Below, one piece after another: positions 45,761 to 56,865 of a stretch of 64,000 bases of DNA. The DNA is from Flaveria trinervia (lineage: Eukaryota > Streptophyta > Magnoliopsida > Asterales > Asteraceae), in NCBI GenBank assembly GCA_025506515.1, contig CM046458.1, forward strand, positions 39,297,082 through 39,361,081, given 5' to 3'. Positions within the stretch are counted from its first letter, which is position 1, and each line of letters opens with the position of its first letter. Made by a program: the position numbers and the translations under genes. Below the pieces are notes generated by a model. The model did not search any database. It was not told the DNA's origin and saw only the letters and a list, made by a program, of their open reading frames with translations.

Positions 45761-47310
45761 AGAGGGATGCAGGGAAAACATCAGGTAATTTACATGATAC
45801 ATGTTGAGCTAAATGTTATTTATTCTAACACATGGGTATTAGATACCGATGTGGAACTCACATTTGCAATTTGTTGCAGGGGTTCAAAAGAAATAGCATT
45901 ATGCAAAAGGGAAATAAGTCTTTCATGGGCAATGGTGCAAAGGTTCACGTGGAAGCCCAAGGAGACTACATTTTGAAGCTTCCAAGTGGTTTGGAAGTCA
46001 TTTTATATAATGTATTATATGCTCCTAGTTTGACTACGAACATAATTTTGTTTCCCGTTTAAGACAATATGATTATGATTTCAAGTTTGTTGGCAATGAT
46101 ATTCATGTTTCTTTAAATCATAGTTTTATTTTAAGGCAATACCTTGTAATGGTATTTATGAATTGGTTCATGAAAACACAACATATGATAGCTCAATATA
46201 GCAAGCAACCACCAAAAGGCTCAAATTAGATTTGAGTGATACCTACCTTTGGCATTGTCGTCTTGGTCATATAAACAAGAAATGTATACAAACACTTCCA
46301 AAGAATGGTCTTTTAAAAACAAATGAATGTGATTCATATGATGTATGTGAATCTTGTTTACAAGGAAAAATGACTAAGGCACCCTTTAGTGGAACTAACG
46401 AAAGGGCAAAAGATTTATTAGGTATCATACATTCAGATGTATGTGGTCCTTTTAAGACCATGACTAGGAATGGTGAAAGATACTTCATTACCTTTACCGA
46501 CGATTATAGTCGCTATGGGTATGTGTACTTATTAAGGCACAAAGATGAAGCTTTTGAAATGTTCAAAATCTTCAAGAATGAAGTAGAAAATCAGCTCTAC
46601 AAATCATTAAAGTTCTCCGCACCGATAGGGGTGGTGAATACCTAAGTGATGTTTTTCAAGATCATCTTAGGAGTTGTGGGATTGTCTCACAACTCACTCC
46701 ACCTGGAACACCACAACATAATGGTGTGTCTGAGAGGAGGAATCGAACCTTATTGGATATGGTCCGATCTATGATGGCTAGAAGCACATTACCTCTATCA
46801 ATTTGGGGTTTCGCTTTGCTCTCCGCGGCCCGTATTTTAAATATGGCCCCAACCAAAAAGGTGGAAAGGACACCTTTTGAGATATGGAATGGAAGAGTTC
46901 CATCCCTATCATACTTAAGGATTTGGGGTTGTGAGGCTTATGTTAAGACTCCCACCCCAAACAAATTGGAAGTCCGATCCACCAAGTGCTTTTTTGTAGG
47001 ATACCCTAGAGATTCTATGGGATATTATTTATATGATCCACTGGAACAAAAGGTGTTTGTTGCCAGAAAGGGTGAGTTCTTAGAAGCAAAGTTCCTTATG
47101 GAAGGAACTAGCAGTAGAACAGTGGATCTTGAGGAGGATCAAGAACCACAACCCAGTGCACGTTTGGTTGAAACCAGCACTCATATGAGGATGTTGAAGA
47201 TGATCAAGTGGTTGATCGATACACACAAAACGTTCGCAGAAGTGGCAGAACTAGTAATCCACCTGAAAGATACGGATCCTTCATGGATGGATGCTATGTG
47301 GTAGAATCAG
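45761..47310 (+). pseudogene. copia protease and integrase of element C, broken
   Basis: Protease: NTWVLDT at about 45830 followed in the next frame by CGTHICNLLQGF; one base is missing in the active site. Integrase: 46232-46645 has YLWHCRLGHINKKCIQ, CESCLQGKMTKAPF (zinc region), DLLGIIHSDVCGPF (first Asp), FTDDYSRYGYVYL; after a shift, TPPGTPQHNGVSERRN near 46700 gives the Glu. 46726-47304 holds the C-terminal part (RILNMAPTKKVERTPFEIW, FVGYPRDSMGYYLYDP). Confidence 0.82.
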
Positions 47311-48886
47311 ATGAACCAACCACATACCATGATGCAGTGTCCAATTCGGATTGTGACAAATGGCTTGAAGCCATGAACGTTGAGATGCAATCCATGCATG
47401 ACAATCAAGTTTGCGAACTTGTTGTACCACCTCCCAACTCCAAGGTAGTTGGAAGTAAGTGGATTTCAAGAAGAAAACTGACATGCATGGAAACTGGATA
47501 CTTATAAGGCTAGATTTGTAGCAAAGGGTTTTACTCAAACTCATGGAGTTGATTATGATGAAACTTCTCACCTGTTGCGATGCTAAAGTCAATAAGGATA
47601 TCGTTTGCCATAGCTGCTCATTATGATTATGGATTTGGCAAATGGATGTCAAAACCGCTTTCCTGAATGGATATCTTGAGGAAGATGTCTATATGGTTCA
47701 GCCTGAAGGTTTTGTTAATCCAAAACATCCTAATAAAGTATGCAAGTTAAAGAAATCAATCTATGGATTGAAACAACGTCAAGAAGCTGGAATCACCGTT
47801 TTGATGAGGAAGTCAAGAAATTTTGCTTCATCAAAAACGCTGATGAGGCTTGTGTGTATAAGAAGGCTAGTAGGCATAATAACCTTCCTAGTATTATATG
47901 TCGATGACATTCTACTGTTTGGGAATGACGTTCCAACAATGGAAGGTGTAAAAGCCTGGCTTGGAAGCTGCTTTTCCATTAAGGATCTTGGTGAAGCCGC
48001 CTATATTCTGGGAATAAAGATCTATAGGGATAGATCGAGGCAGCTGATTGGTTTGAATCAAAGTGCATACATTGACGAAATCTTGAAAAGGTTCAAGATG
48101 GAAAACTCTAAGAAAGGTACTGTACCTATTCAGAGAGGGACAATATTGAGTACGACTCAATGTCCAAGCTCAAAGGAGGAGCAGAATAAAATGAAGCAAT
48201 CCCATATGCATCTGCTATAGGATCCATCATGTATGCAATGATATGCACTAGACCGGACGTGTCATACGCTTTAAGCATGACAAGATATACCAGCAAAATC
48301 CTGGTGATAGTCATTGGATGGCTGTCAAGAACATCCTAAAGTACCTAAGGAGGACTAAGGACATGTTCTTGATCTACGGGTCTAGTGAAGAGGAACTCGT
48401 TGTAAAGGGATACACGGATGCGAGTTTCCAAACCGATCGAGATGATTCACGATCTCAATCGGGGTACATCTTTATCCTGAATGGGGGAGCTGTTTCTTGG
48501 AAAAGCTCAAAGCAAGAAGTCGTAGCATTGTCCACTACAGAGTCAGAATACATCGCCGCTTCATTGGCAGCACAGGAAGCTGCATGGTTGAAGAAATTCA
48601 TAGCCGATCTAGGGGTAATCTCTTCCATTCAGGATCCTCTGGAGATTCTTTGTGATAACGAGGGTGCGATTGCACAAATCAAGGAACCCCGTGCACATCA
48701 GAAAACAAGGCACATTGAGCGGAGATTCAACTACATAAGAATGAAGTTGAAAATGGAAAGATATGTATTCGCAAAGTTCACACTGATAAAAACATTGCGG
48801 ATCCACTCACAAAACTCCTTGAAAAGGCAAAGCATGAAGGTCATGCTTGTGCCATGGGACTTCGATATTCTAGTGACTGGATTTGA
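47311..48886 (+). pseudogene. copia RT-RNaseH of element C, broken
   Basis: RT begins WLEAMNVEMQSMHDNQV (about 47360); QMDVKTAFLNGYLEEDVY (47642-), KSIYGLKQ, catalytic YVDD at 47897-47908, and DLGEAAYILGIKIYRD. RNaseH at 48318-48760: YTDASFQTDRDD, STTESEYIAA, CDNEGAIAQIKEPRAHQ, then RHIERRFNYIRMK. The end GLRYSSDWI stops at TGA 48884-48886. Shifts at about 47500, 47570, 47800, 48190 and 48755 break it. Confidence 0.85.
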
Positions 48887-49648
48887 TTTTATATTTTGTA
48901 TTTGGACATTGGAACTTATGTTTTTGGGCTTAATTATATGGCTATAACTTTCATTTGTTCTTCTATTTTAGCATATTTTAAATCCATGAATAAATAAGTT
49001 ATTCTAAACGTCCGTAATCGATCATGCTTATGGGAACAACTGTGAATGTAAGACTATAATGAACTTGGATTGGTTGATATTCATAAGATATGAATATAAA
49101 GCAAGAGGTTGCTACCAAAGTTCATTGATATCTATGGGATATAGGTATAGGACTGACCCGCTCTCAATTATTTCTTCGTAGAATCCTTGTGATTAGTCAT
49201 AAGAGATATTGAGTAAAGGCGAATATCATTTTATCCTCAGACCTGAGATACATATTGGGTCTTGATATTCACCAAGTATTGTACTTTGACTTAGTTCTTT
49301 GCTGTTTTGAAATATTGGCAGTACATAAGGCTGAGTTCAGGTATGACATGAGGTGATTGTGAGAGACGTATGTAGTCAAGATGGAATTTTTTCCTCTTAT
49401 TCGTTGAGAGTTAGATGTCTAAGGCCTGTTAAAATTAAATCATCGGAGGATGACCATTCTGTGTCTCTTGGATTTAAATATGACATCTGTAACAAAAGGA
49501 TAGATGATTAATTCACCTAAATCATATTCAAATTAGGTACTCGAAAGGGATGATGTTATTGAATGGCACTTAGTCATATACATTAGGGGTAGCAAACCGA
49601 TGCTAGGCGTCATTTGCTGCTTGCATCAATCTCCTATGAATCTTGAGC
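48887..49648 (+). other. 3' non-coding region of element C
   Basis: About 760 bp between the pol stop and the PPT. I see no ORF, repeat or promoter box that stands out. Confidence 0.6.
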
Positions 49649-49659
49649 AAGTGGGAGAT
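49649..49659 (+). promoter_or_regulatory. polypurine tract of element C
   Basis: AAGTGGGAGAT directly before the LTR start TGTTGGATTC. Confidence 0.75.
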
Positions 49660-50585
49660 TGTTGGATTCGATCTGCCCAAGATACATATTAAATTGATGT
49701 GGCTAGTGTGATATGATCCAAGCCGGGTCATACCCAATAACAAGCCAAACAAACACCGATAAATATTTATTCGTTGATAAGATCACACAAATAAATATTA
49801 AGCACCAATTTAGAAACCGGTTTTCTAAATCATTACTTTTGTAAATAAACAGATTATATAGATAATTTGTTCATGAGGATTATTTGTTTCATTACTTAAA
49901 TTGGTTAAACAATGACAAATAATAGTGTCTGTTAGTGCTATAAAATTAAAATGGTTTAATTTTATAAAAACTAAAGTGCAAGAGTGTATATTTTATAAAA
50001 TTAAAATGAGAGGGAAACCAAAGGGGGCCAAAAAATCCCGCCCCTTTTGGTCTTGGGAGTCCCCTTGTTTTATTCCAAGGACATGCAAGTCTCTATGATT
50101 GATAACCAAAAACACACTCTTGCTTTTTAGAACTTCACTCTAACAACACACAAAATATAGAACTCTCTCCTCTCTCTCTAAAGACTCTCGGTTTTTGGAG
50201 TTGGATGAAAAAGCTTTTTCAGCTTTCAAGAAGTGTTCTTGGTAGAAAAGTCTAACTTGAAGAGGGTTCTACAAGTTGGTGTTGAAAAACCTAGCAAGTG
50301 GGTGTTTGTACAAGCTTGGGGTATCATCTCTTGAGGTCTTCTTGCTTGAAGATTCAGCCACAAACTCATCCTTTTCACCTCTAGCATTGCGATTTCCAGC
50401 AGCTCCAAAGGTTGTATTTTTCACTTGTTTTTGTATCTATTTCGTATAATGATCCATGGTTTGGGGTTTGCTTATTAAATGGATTTAATAATGATCACAT
50501 TAACATGTTTTAAAACTTATTATCCGCTGCGTTTTTCATATAAACAAGATTATATGAACTTTGATAAACTTGTTAAAACCCCACA
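49660..50585 (+). repeat. 3' LTR of element C (926 bp)
   Basis: Partner of 42530-43454; ends GTTAAAACCCCACA. The next bases are TGTTA of element D. Confidence 0.92.
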
Positions 50586-53500
50586 TGTTAGATATTTTCA
50601 ACACCTTGACCTCTGATGACATGACATCTTTCTGGATTTGTAGTGTATTTCAGGACAAGATGGGTCTTCCTGATGCTAGATGAGCTACTTGAATTGGAGT
50701 TGGTGGAGCATCCTCTTTTTGCACATTCTGAGGATGTTCTGACTCATCCTGAGGTTTGGAGATGGATGCTTCTTTCTTCTTCTTCTTTGGCTTTGGTTTG
50801 AAAGCCATCCTGTTTCTCCTCTTTGAACCTTTTTACTGAGAAGAATGGTCTGCAGCACCTAATTGATCTTCTTTGTCTTTCTTAAGTTACTCTCTCATAG
50901 GGTCAGATTGAGAAGGGACAGAACCCTGCTGCGGATTAGAAGTGTAAGCTTGCTAATGCTCAACAAGAGATTCAGGTTGTGTTATCTCAAATGGTTCAAC
51001 CTTAATCTCTACTTCTTGAGGTACCTGACCTGGTGGAGTGTAAGTCAACAACTTTACCTCTTTGAATCTTCTGCTTGATCACTCATGTTCTCATCCATGG
51101 TGGACAGAGACATAGGACCAAGTCTCCTTCCGAAGAATCCATACAGCTTCAAGAAGCTCATCATCCTCTGCCTATGAGTAGACTTCGTCATACTTTTCTA
51201 GATGATGGCTCTTGACTTTGCAGCCTCTTCTCTTAACTTCCTTTTGATAATCTTTCTTTCTTTCTTTGACAATCTCGAAGTTGTTTGAGGTACTCAAACT
51301 CATATAATCAAAGGGTAAGGGAGAAGTGTATCAGCCTGATAGAGGCCTGTGGCACTTAGGTACTTGATCATGTTGATCCTATCCTTTTATTTATTATCTG
51401 AGGTGCTTGTGGAACCACATCCACTGTACAAGACTTTCTTGAACTGGGGAGAGAGTAGGCACATGTTTGTACAGTCTTTTCTTTCTTCTTTTCTTCTTTC
51501 TTTTTTCTTCTTTCTTATTTGATTTGAAGAAGTAGCTTTGCATCCTCTGTCTCCTTTCTCTCCTTTGACAATTCCATGTCAGCTTGTTCATTTAATTCAT
51601 CTAAAGGGAGGGAGATGATATTATCAATGTCATAGTTCCTGATCTGCAAGTAGTTGATCATGACTGCCATCAACTCATCACCTGAGTGTTTGGCCTGGGG
51701 GCACGCCTAATAGTAGCTTCCATGAGTCTTGCAGACTTAGCAGAGGAACTTTCTCCCCTCAGCTTTGTTTTCCTCTCTCTCTCAACCTCCTCAAGCTCCT
51801 TAAAAGTCATTTTTCTTTTCCCTTTATCACTCACAGACCTTTGTGACTCAGGGTGGAGAGAGATTTGGCCTTCATTACTTGGTGTAGCTTCTAAGCTCTA
51901 GCCAGAGACAGGTTGACATGCACCCTCACCAGCAGGTGTCTCATAAAGGGTATGAACCTCTACAACAATTGATGATGAGACAGAGCTCTCAAGTTCTACC
52001 ACTGGCCTTTCAGTCAAAGTTTACCCTATGAAGATAATCGTAGGATCTGCCTTAACATCCAGTTAACCAATGATATTACCTGATTGCCTTAGTCTCCTTC
52101 TAAAGCTGAACTCTGTAGTGATTCTGTCTTGAATTCTTTGAGCCAGTTTGTCAGCTTGTCTGGATTGGCTTTGGTTGACAAGTGGCATGCTGACAAGATC
52201 AAGACTTTCATAGAAGTTCAAAGTCTAAAAATTGAAGACTTCTTGCTGCCCTTGAACTCTTTGAATGATAAGGGCTCTTTTGTTTTCATCATGAATCCAC
52301 ACAATAATGTGATTTGAAGTTGGTGGAGATGACATTGCCCTTGGTATACCTTCCTCAAAAAGACTCTAAATGTAGGAGTCTATGGAGTCCACATCAATGT
52401 GAACTTGAGGAAGTTGCTGAGTATGCACAAGTGCAAGTGAGGATGGTGAGTCCTCAATGTCCATACTCCTTGAAGAACTCCCAAGTTCTGTAACTATGAT
52501 GACTTTCTCCCCATTTTTGGTAGCATCACCCTCTTGCATAGGTAAGCTAGGAGTTTGGTCAATCACACTCACAGGTTCTTGTGTTCATGGTTGAGCTCTT
52601 CTTAAAGGTCTCCCAACTAGTTTTTCCCTGAGATAAGAAATCTCAAGTTACCGATCATTGACCTTGTTTTGCAAGGTAGTCACATTAAATTCAAGATGTC
52701 TGTCCTTGGAGACTAAATAGGTGCATCTTTGTGACAGTTGTTGCACCTTTAGCCTCAAATTCCCCTCATCTTCATCACAAGAATCATTAGGGGATGAGAT
52801 GATTAGACCAAAGCCCTCTCTTTCACCATCAACTTCAGGTTCTTAGCTGCTGGATTTCCTTTGCTCACTGACAGCCTTAGTTGAGATGTCAATAGGCTGA
52901 GTTGCCATGGTTGAGGTTTGAATGTAGTAATCACTTGCAAAAGTGAGAGCCTCTTTCATATGGATATGCTGAACACGTTCAGAAGTATCCACCTCAGTGA
53001 TGGGTGACTAATATGGGCTAGACATAGGAGACTCAGATGCACTCTTCTCTCTCTGAGAAGTGGAAAAGAAGAGAGAGTCATGGTACTCACTGAAACCTAA
53101 GTCTTCATCAGTATAGAAATCAAGTTTAGGAATGGGTTGGTTTAAGTCTAAAGGATGGGGATGGTACTATCCCCTCAAGGTTGTTCACTTGAGTGTTGAG
53201 ACTCAGAGCGAAGGCTTAACCATTTAGGCTTGTGAGCTCATCAGGCTGAGCATGAGGAACCTCAACAATGATTATTGAAGTAATGGAGTGGTTTCTTCCT
53301 CAGGAAAAGTGGGATCTCCAGTATCCACTTCCTCCTGTATGGGTGAGTATATAGGGGCTTGCATAGTCTTAATAGTTTGAGCAGGGGTTTGTTTGGATTT
53401 TGTTTTGTAGGAGAGGGTGATTTGTAGTTGTTGTGGTGGATAAGATGTAGAAGGTGTGGGTTCAACACTAGCTTGTGCTGCTAGGTTGTCACCTTGAGCA

Positions 53501-54212
53501 CTGAGCTTTAACATTTTTGGGACAAGGGCTGTTTCTACCCCTAGAAGCCAATAGTTGGCTTTCTTAAGATTTTAAAGATGTCGGGCTTCATCTGTTCTAA
53601 TTTAAGAATATTACCTGTTTCCCTGAATTCTGAGCCCAGTTCACAGTTAAGAATGTATTGAACATATCTAGGAAACATGTAATATTCTAAGGAGTCCAAG
53701 TTAGCAAGCAAATTTGTATAAACAAATTGAGAGTACCTGAACTTGACTCCTTGAACTATCCCATGCACTATGAAGGAGAGATCTTTAGGATTTTAATCCC
53801 ACCCTCCATGCTTGTTTGACAAGCTGTGGATAACCACATGAAACATGTATTTCCACTGGGATGAGACCTTCCCTTTCCTAAAGGTCTTTACAGTGAAATC
53901 TCCCTCATAGCCCATCTGCTCAAAGGAGTGGTTAACAGCCTCTTTTTTGGAAGAACACCTCACCTTCTTCATCATCTAGCTGAAGATGATTGTTGATGAT
54001 GGCCGGAGTGACGAAGATGGTTGTCCCCTACACTGTGGCAGATAGTGCCTTCTCCGTATCCATAATGACCTCTTGGCAGGTCTTCCAAAATTCAAGCAGA
54101 TGATCCTCATATAGAGTAGGATCAAAGGTAAGGGAGGTGAGGTAGTTAGATAAAGCCAAGAAATGGCAAACCTCTGAGAAATATGGATCTTTCTTAGAGC
54201 TTAATAGAGCAA
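50586..54212 (-). pseudogene. SIRE ORF3 of element D, broken
   Basis: Third ORF of family 2, function unknown. Pieces: 53975-53793 (MGYEGDFTVKTFRKGKVSSQWKY shortened here to FRKGKVSSQWKY, then HSLSNKHGGWD), 53768-53541 (GVKFRYSQFVYTNLLANL, YYMFPRYVQYILNCEL), 53514-53272 and 52572-52366. Further down the minus strand it shows DENKRALIIQR near 52300, a Lys-rich segment near 51540 and a run of Lys at about 50806-50768. It aligns with 2650-1 of A2 and extends about 0.75 kb past A2's part. Stops and shifts throughout. Its 5' end is cut at 54212. Confidence 0.65.
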
Positions 54213-54286
54213 CTTGTTCTTGTTCTTGTTCTTGTTCATGTTCCTGTCCCTATCCCTGTCCCTGTCCCTATCCCTGTCCCTGTCCA

Positions 54287-54325
<39 letters not shown>

Positions 54326-55030
54326 CCCTGTCCCTGCCCCTACCCTGTCCCTACCCCTGTCCCTTCCTCTACCCAAGCCCGTAGCCCTGCCCATACCCCT
54401 GTCCCTACCCCTGTCCCTCTCCCTGTCCCTGTCTATCTCCCTGTCCTTGTCCTTCCCCTTCCCCTGCCCCCGCCCCTGTCCCTGTCCATGTCCCATGTCT
54501 TTGTCCCTATCCCTGTCCATATCCCTGTCCCTATCCCTGCCCCTGTCCCTACCCATGCCCCTTCCCCCCTGCCCCCCTGCCCCCCCACCATGCCCCTACC
54601 CCTACCCCTACCCCTGCCCCTACCCCTGCCCCTGCCCCTGTCCCTATCTCTGTCCTTGTCCCTGTCCCTGTCCCTGTCCTTGTCCTTGTCCCCATCCCTG
54701 TCTCTGTCCCTATTCCTGACCTTGTCCCTGTCCCTGTCCATGTCCTTGTCCCTATCCCTGTCCTTGTCCCTATCCCTGTCCTTGTCCCTATCCTTGTCCT
54801 TGTCCTTGTCCCTGTCCTTATCCCAGTCCCTGTCCCTATCCCTGTCCCTATCACATCCATGTCCCTGCCCCTGTCGGTGCTCCTACACCTGCCCTATCCG
54901 TGTCCGCGTCCCTGTCCCTGCCCCTGCCCTTTCCCCTGCCCCTACCCATGCCCCTGCCCCTGCCCCTTCCCATGCCCATGCCCATGCCCCTGCACCTGCC
55001 CCTGCCCATGTCCCTGTCCCTGTCCCTGTC
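54213..55030. repeat. hexanucleotide array (CCCTGT)n, about 0.8 kb
   Basis: Imperfect hexamers CCCTGT, CCCTAT, CCTTGT, CCCCTG on the plus strand, GGGACA on the minus strand, starting with TTGTTC units at 54213. It lies between the broken end of D and the LTR tail J. Long open frames on both strands (Arg-Asp, Gly-Thr, Pro-Cys, Leu-Ser repeats) follow from the hexamer and are not genes. It is not the plant telomere repeat (TTTAGGG). The minus strand has regularly spaced GGG runs. Confidence 0.95.
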
Positions 55031-55153
55031 TCCTACATTACTTATGTTCTTAGTATCTTATTGTGGTTCATCCAGTTCACTATTTGTTTAAGTTTAGTTA
55101 ATCTCCTCTTTGTGTTGTTGTGTTGTAAGTGAATCCCCTTCACCGATCCTGCA
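55031..55153 (+). repeat. SIRE family-2 LTR tail (J)
   Basis: Matches the last 120 bp of G's LTR (TTACTTATGTTCTTAGT, TTTAGTTAATCTCCTCTTTG, CACCGATCCTGCA). It ends exactly at the LTR terminus 55153 and is followed by gypsy sequence, so it is the 3' end of an inserted element or solo LTR whose rest was replaced by the hexamer array. Confidence 0.75.
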
Positions 55154-56204
55154 TGGAGTTCTATCCTCATATGGAGATGGATAAGATAGTAAGAGAGTTC
55201 CTGCAACTGGAGGTGGGAACCATGACACACCAACAGTACACCACCAAATTCAATGAAATGGCACGGCTGGTGCCGGATCAGGTGACGCCTCTATCTCGAA
55301 AGATCAAGAGGTACATTCAGGGCTTGCCGGCAGATAATTGTAGGCATATGATCGCCGCTCGGCCAGGCACGTTTAGGTCGGCGGTCGATTTGGCAGGGAG
55401 ATTATATGACAAACGGGAGGTGGCGGTGACCGACGTGAGCAAGAAGGGAGGTGGCGATCGGAACTAGAACGGGAAAAGGTTTGGTTAGGGTGATGCCTCG
55501 ATGGGTAACAAAAAGTCACGGGTGGATGACCGCCGTGTGGCCACATCGAGTGCGGGGTCAAGGAGGTGTGGCAAATGTTGAAGGGACCATGCAGGAGAAT
55601 GTAGGTTGGGATTGAACGTGTGCTTCAAATGTGGGATGACGGGGCACATCGCAAAGGATTACCGTGCAGGTAGATGTTTTAATTGTGGGGAGAGTGGTCA
55701 TATGAGTAAAGATTGTAAGAAGCTGAGGGCTGACGGTTTCGGGGTAAAGAAGACGGGAAGTGAAGGACCGAGGGTGAGCGCTAGGGCATTCACTATGACA
55801 CCGGAGGAGGCTAGGACGGACCCTGACATTGTGTCTAGTATGATTCTAGTGAACCAAACTTTAGTTTCTGTGTTATTTGATTTAGGTGCCATAGGTAAGT
55901 CTACCAGGATTTCCAAGATGATAGAGAACTGTGATGTGGAACTAGAAGGTCATAAGTTTCTTGTTAGACCATTAGTGATGACCTTAGGTGGTTTTGATTT
56001 GGTTCTTGGGATGGATTGGTTAGCGGACTTCGAGCCGAACATTGTGTGTCGTAAGAAGATGGTTTGTTTGACAGCGCTTGACGGGAGTTCGGTAACTGTT
56101 TATGGGGATTGGGTCACGACGATCCTGAAAGTAATATCAATGGCAGTGGCGGGAAAGTGTATGAGGTGTGGATGTAGCGCCTACTTGGCTTATGTAAAGG
56201 ATGT
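55154..56204 (+). pseudogene. Ty3/gypsy gag-protease fragment I
   Basis: Same order and family as F. Gag: EMDKIVREFLQL, TMTHQQYTTKFNEMARL, HMIAARPGTFRSAVDLAGRL; stops near 55470; then zinc knuckles CFKCGMTGHIAKDY (last Cys changed to Tyr) and CFNCGESGHMSKDC in 55606-56274. Protease has VLFDLGAIGKSTR, so the catalytic D-S-G is lost and about 30 residues after it are deleted relative to F, then VLGMDWLADFEPN. Cut at 56204 by element E. Confidence 0.85.
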
Positions 56205-56851
56205 TGTTGGACCAAAACAACCAATGAGCCTGATCAGAAAAACCTCTAAGTCCCACAGACATTACAACTGCTGAAGAAGATCACAACAGCTGAAGACATC
56301 AGCTGATTAGAAGGTCTGAAGACAAAGTCTGAAGACAAGAACTGAAGACTACTACTGAAGACAAAGTTTGAAAGTAAAGTACTGAAGACAAAGTCTGAAG
56401 CTATCAGCTGAAGACAAAGTCTGAAAGTAAAATACTGAAGACAAAGTCTGAAAGTAAAAGTTTGAAGAACAAAGACTGAAGACAAAGACTGAAGACCAAA
56501 GTGATCAGTAGTTGTCACAACAGCTGAAGTGATCAACTTCAGTAGTTGTGATGGTTTCCTTTCAGTACTTGTAATTTACTTTTCAGTAGTTATAGTTTTG
56601 GTAGTTTAGTTTCAGTAGTTTTATGTTTTTGTACTTAAGCATTCTCTGAGATGTAATCATTAGTTGAGAACATTCTTAGTAGTTTGCATAGTTTCAGTAG
56701 TTTGAATAATTCTGTTAGATGTCACTATCAAGTGACATCAGCAGACGTCACATATCCTATATAAGGAATGTTGACCTAATTGTCTAATTCATTGCTCGAT
56801 TTCTGCTGCAATCCACTCTAATTAATCAAACTTAGATCACTGATCCTAACA
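56205..56851 (+). repeat. 5' LTR of element E (647 bp)
   Basis: Begins TGTTGGACC and ends GATCCTAACA. It has the same beginning, palindrome, TATA region and end as B's LTR but is about 140 bp shorter. The U3 consists largely of CTGAAGACAAAGT-like and CAGTAGTT-like repeats (56270-56700). TATATAA at 56758-56764 is the likely promoter. Confidence 0.9.
56718..56739. promoter_or_regulatory. U3 palindrome GATGTCACT-n4-AGTGACATC (element E)
   Basis: Perfect 9-bp inverted repeat 18 bp before the TATATAA box, with a GACGTC core between them (56744-56749). The centre differs from B (ATCA against TGAC) while the arms are the same. Confidence 0.6.
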
Positions 56852-56853
56852 AA

Positions 56854-56865
56854 TGGTATCAGAGC
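56854..56865 (+). promoter_or_regulatory. primer-binding site of element E (iMet-tRNA)
   Basis: TGGTATCAGAGC, two bases after the LTR end. Confidence 0.9.

Larger units (their letters stand above)
42530..50585 (+). mobile_element. full-length Ty1/copia element C (8.06 kb), non-SIRE
   Basis: Direct LTRs at 42530-43454 and 49660-50585 begin TGTTGGATTCG and end CCCCACA, with PPT before the 3' LTR, and gag, PR, INT, RT and RNaseH between. The LTRs are nearly identical, so this is the youngest-looking insertion in the window. The pol phrasing (DTG-CGTHI protease, TPPGTPQHNGVSERRN, WQMDVKTAFLNGYL) suggests a Tork-like lineage; I am moderately sure. Flanks are TGTGT and TGTTA, not a clean duplication. 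Every domain has frame shifts, so it is defective. Confidence 0.9.
41544..54212 (-). mobile_element. SIRE-type copia element D, 3' end, split by C
   Basis: In minus order ORF3 (54212-50586, then 42529-42366), PPT and 3' LTR (42355-41544). Element C (42530-50585) interrupts ORF3. LTR-PPT structure and similarity to G and A2 show family 2. The 5' side stops at 54212 at the hexamer array, so pol and the 5' LTR are lost. The five bases beyond the 3' LTR are ATTAC (41539-41543), in the LTR of K. Confidence 0.8.

Noticed and set aside
54213..55030. Interstitial telomere repeat
   Set aside because: The unit is CCCTGT-like, not the plant CCCTAAA/TTTAGGG.
54236..55132. Long ORFs on both strands coding Arg-Asp, Gly-Thr, Pro-Cys or Leu-Ser repeats
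   Set aside because: They are translations of the hexamer array, open in nearly all frames because the unit has no stop; not genes.
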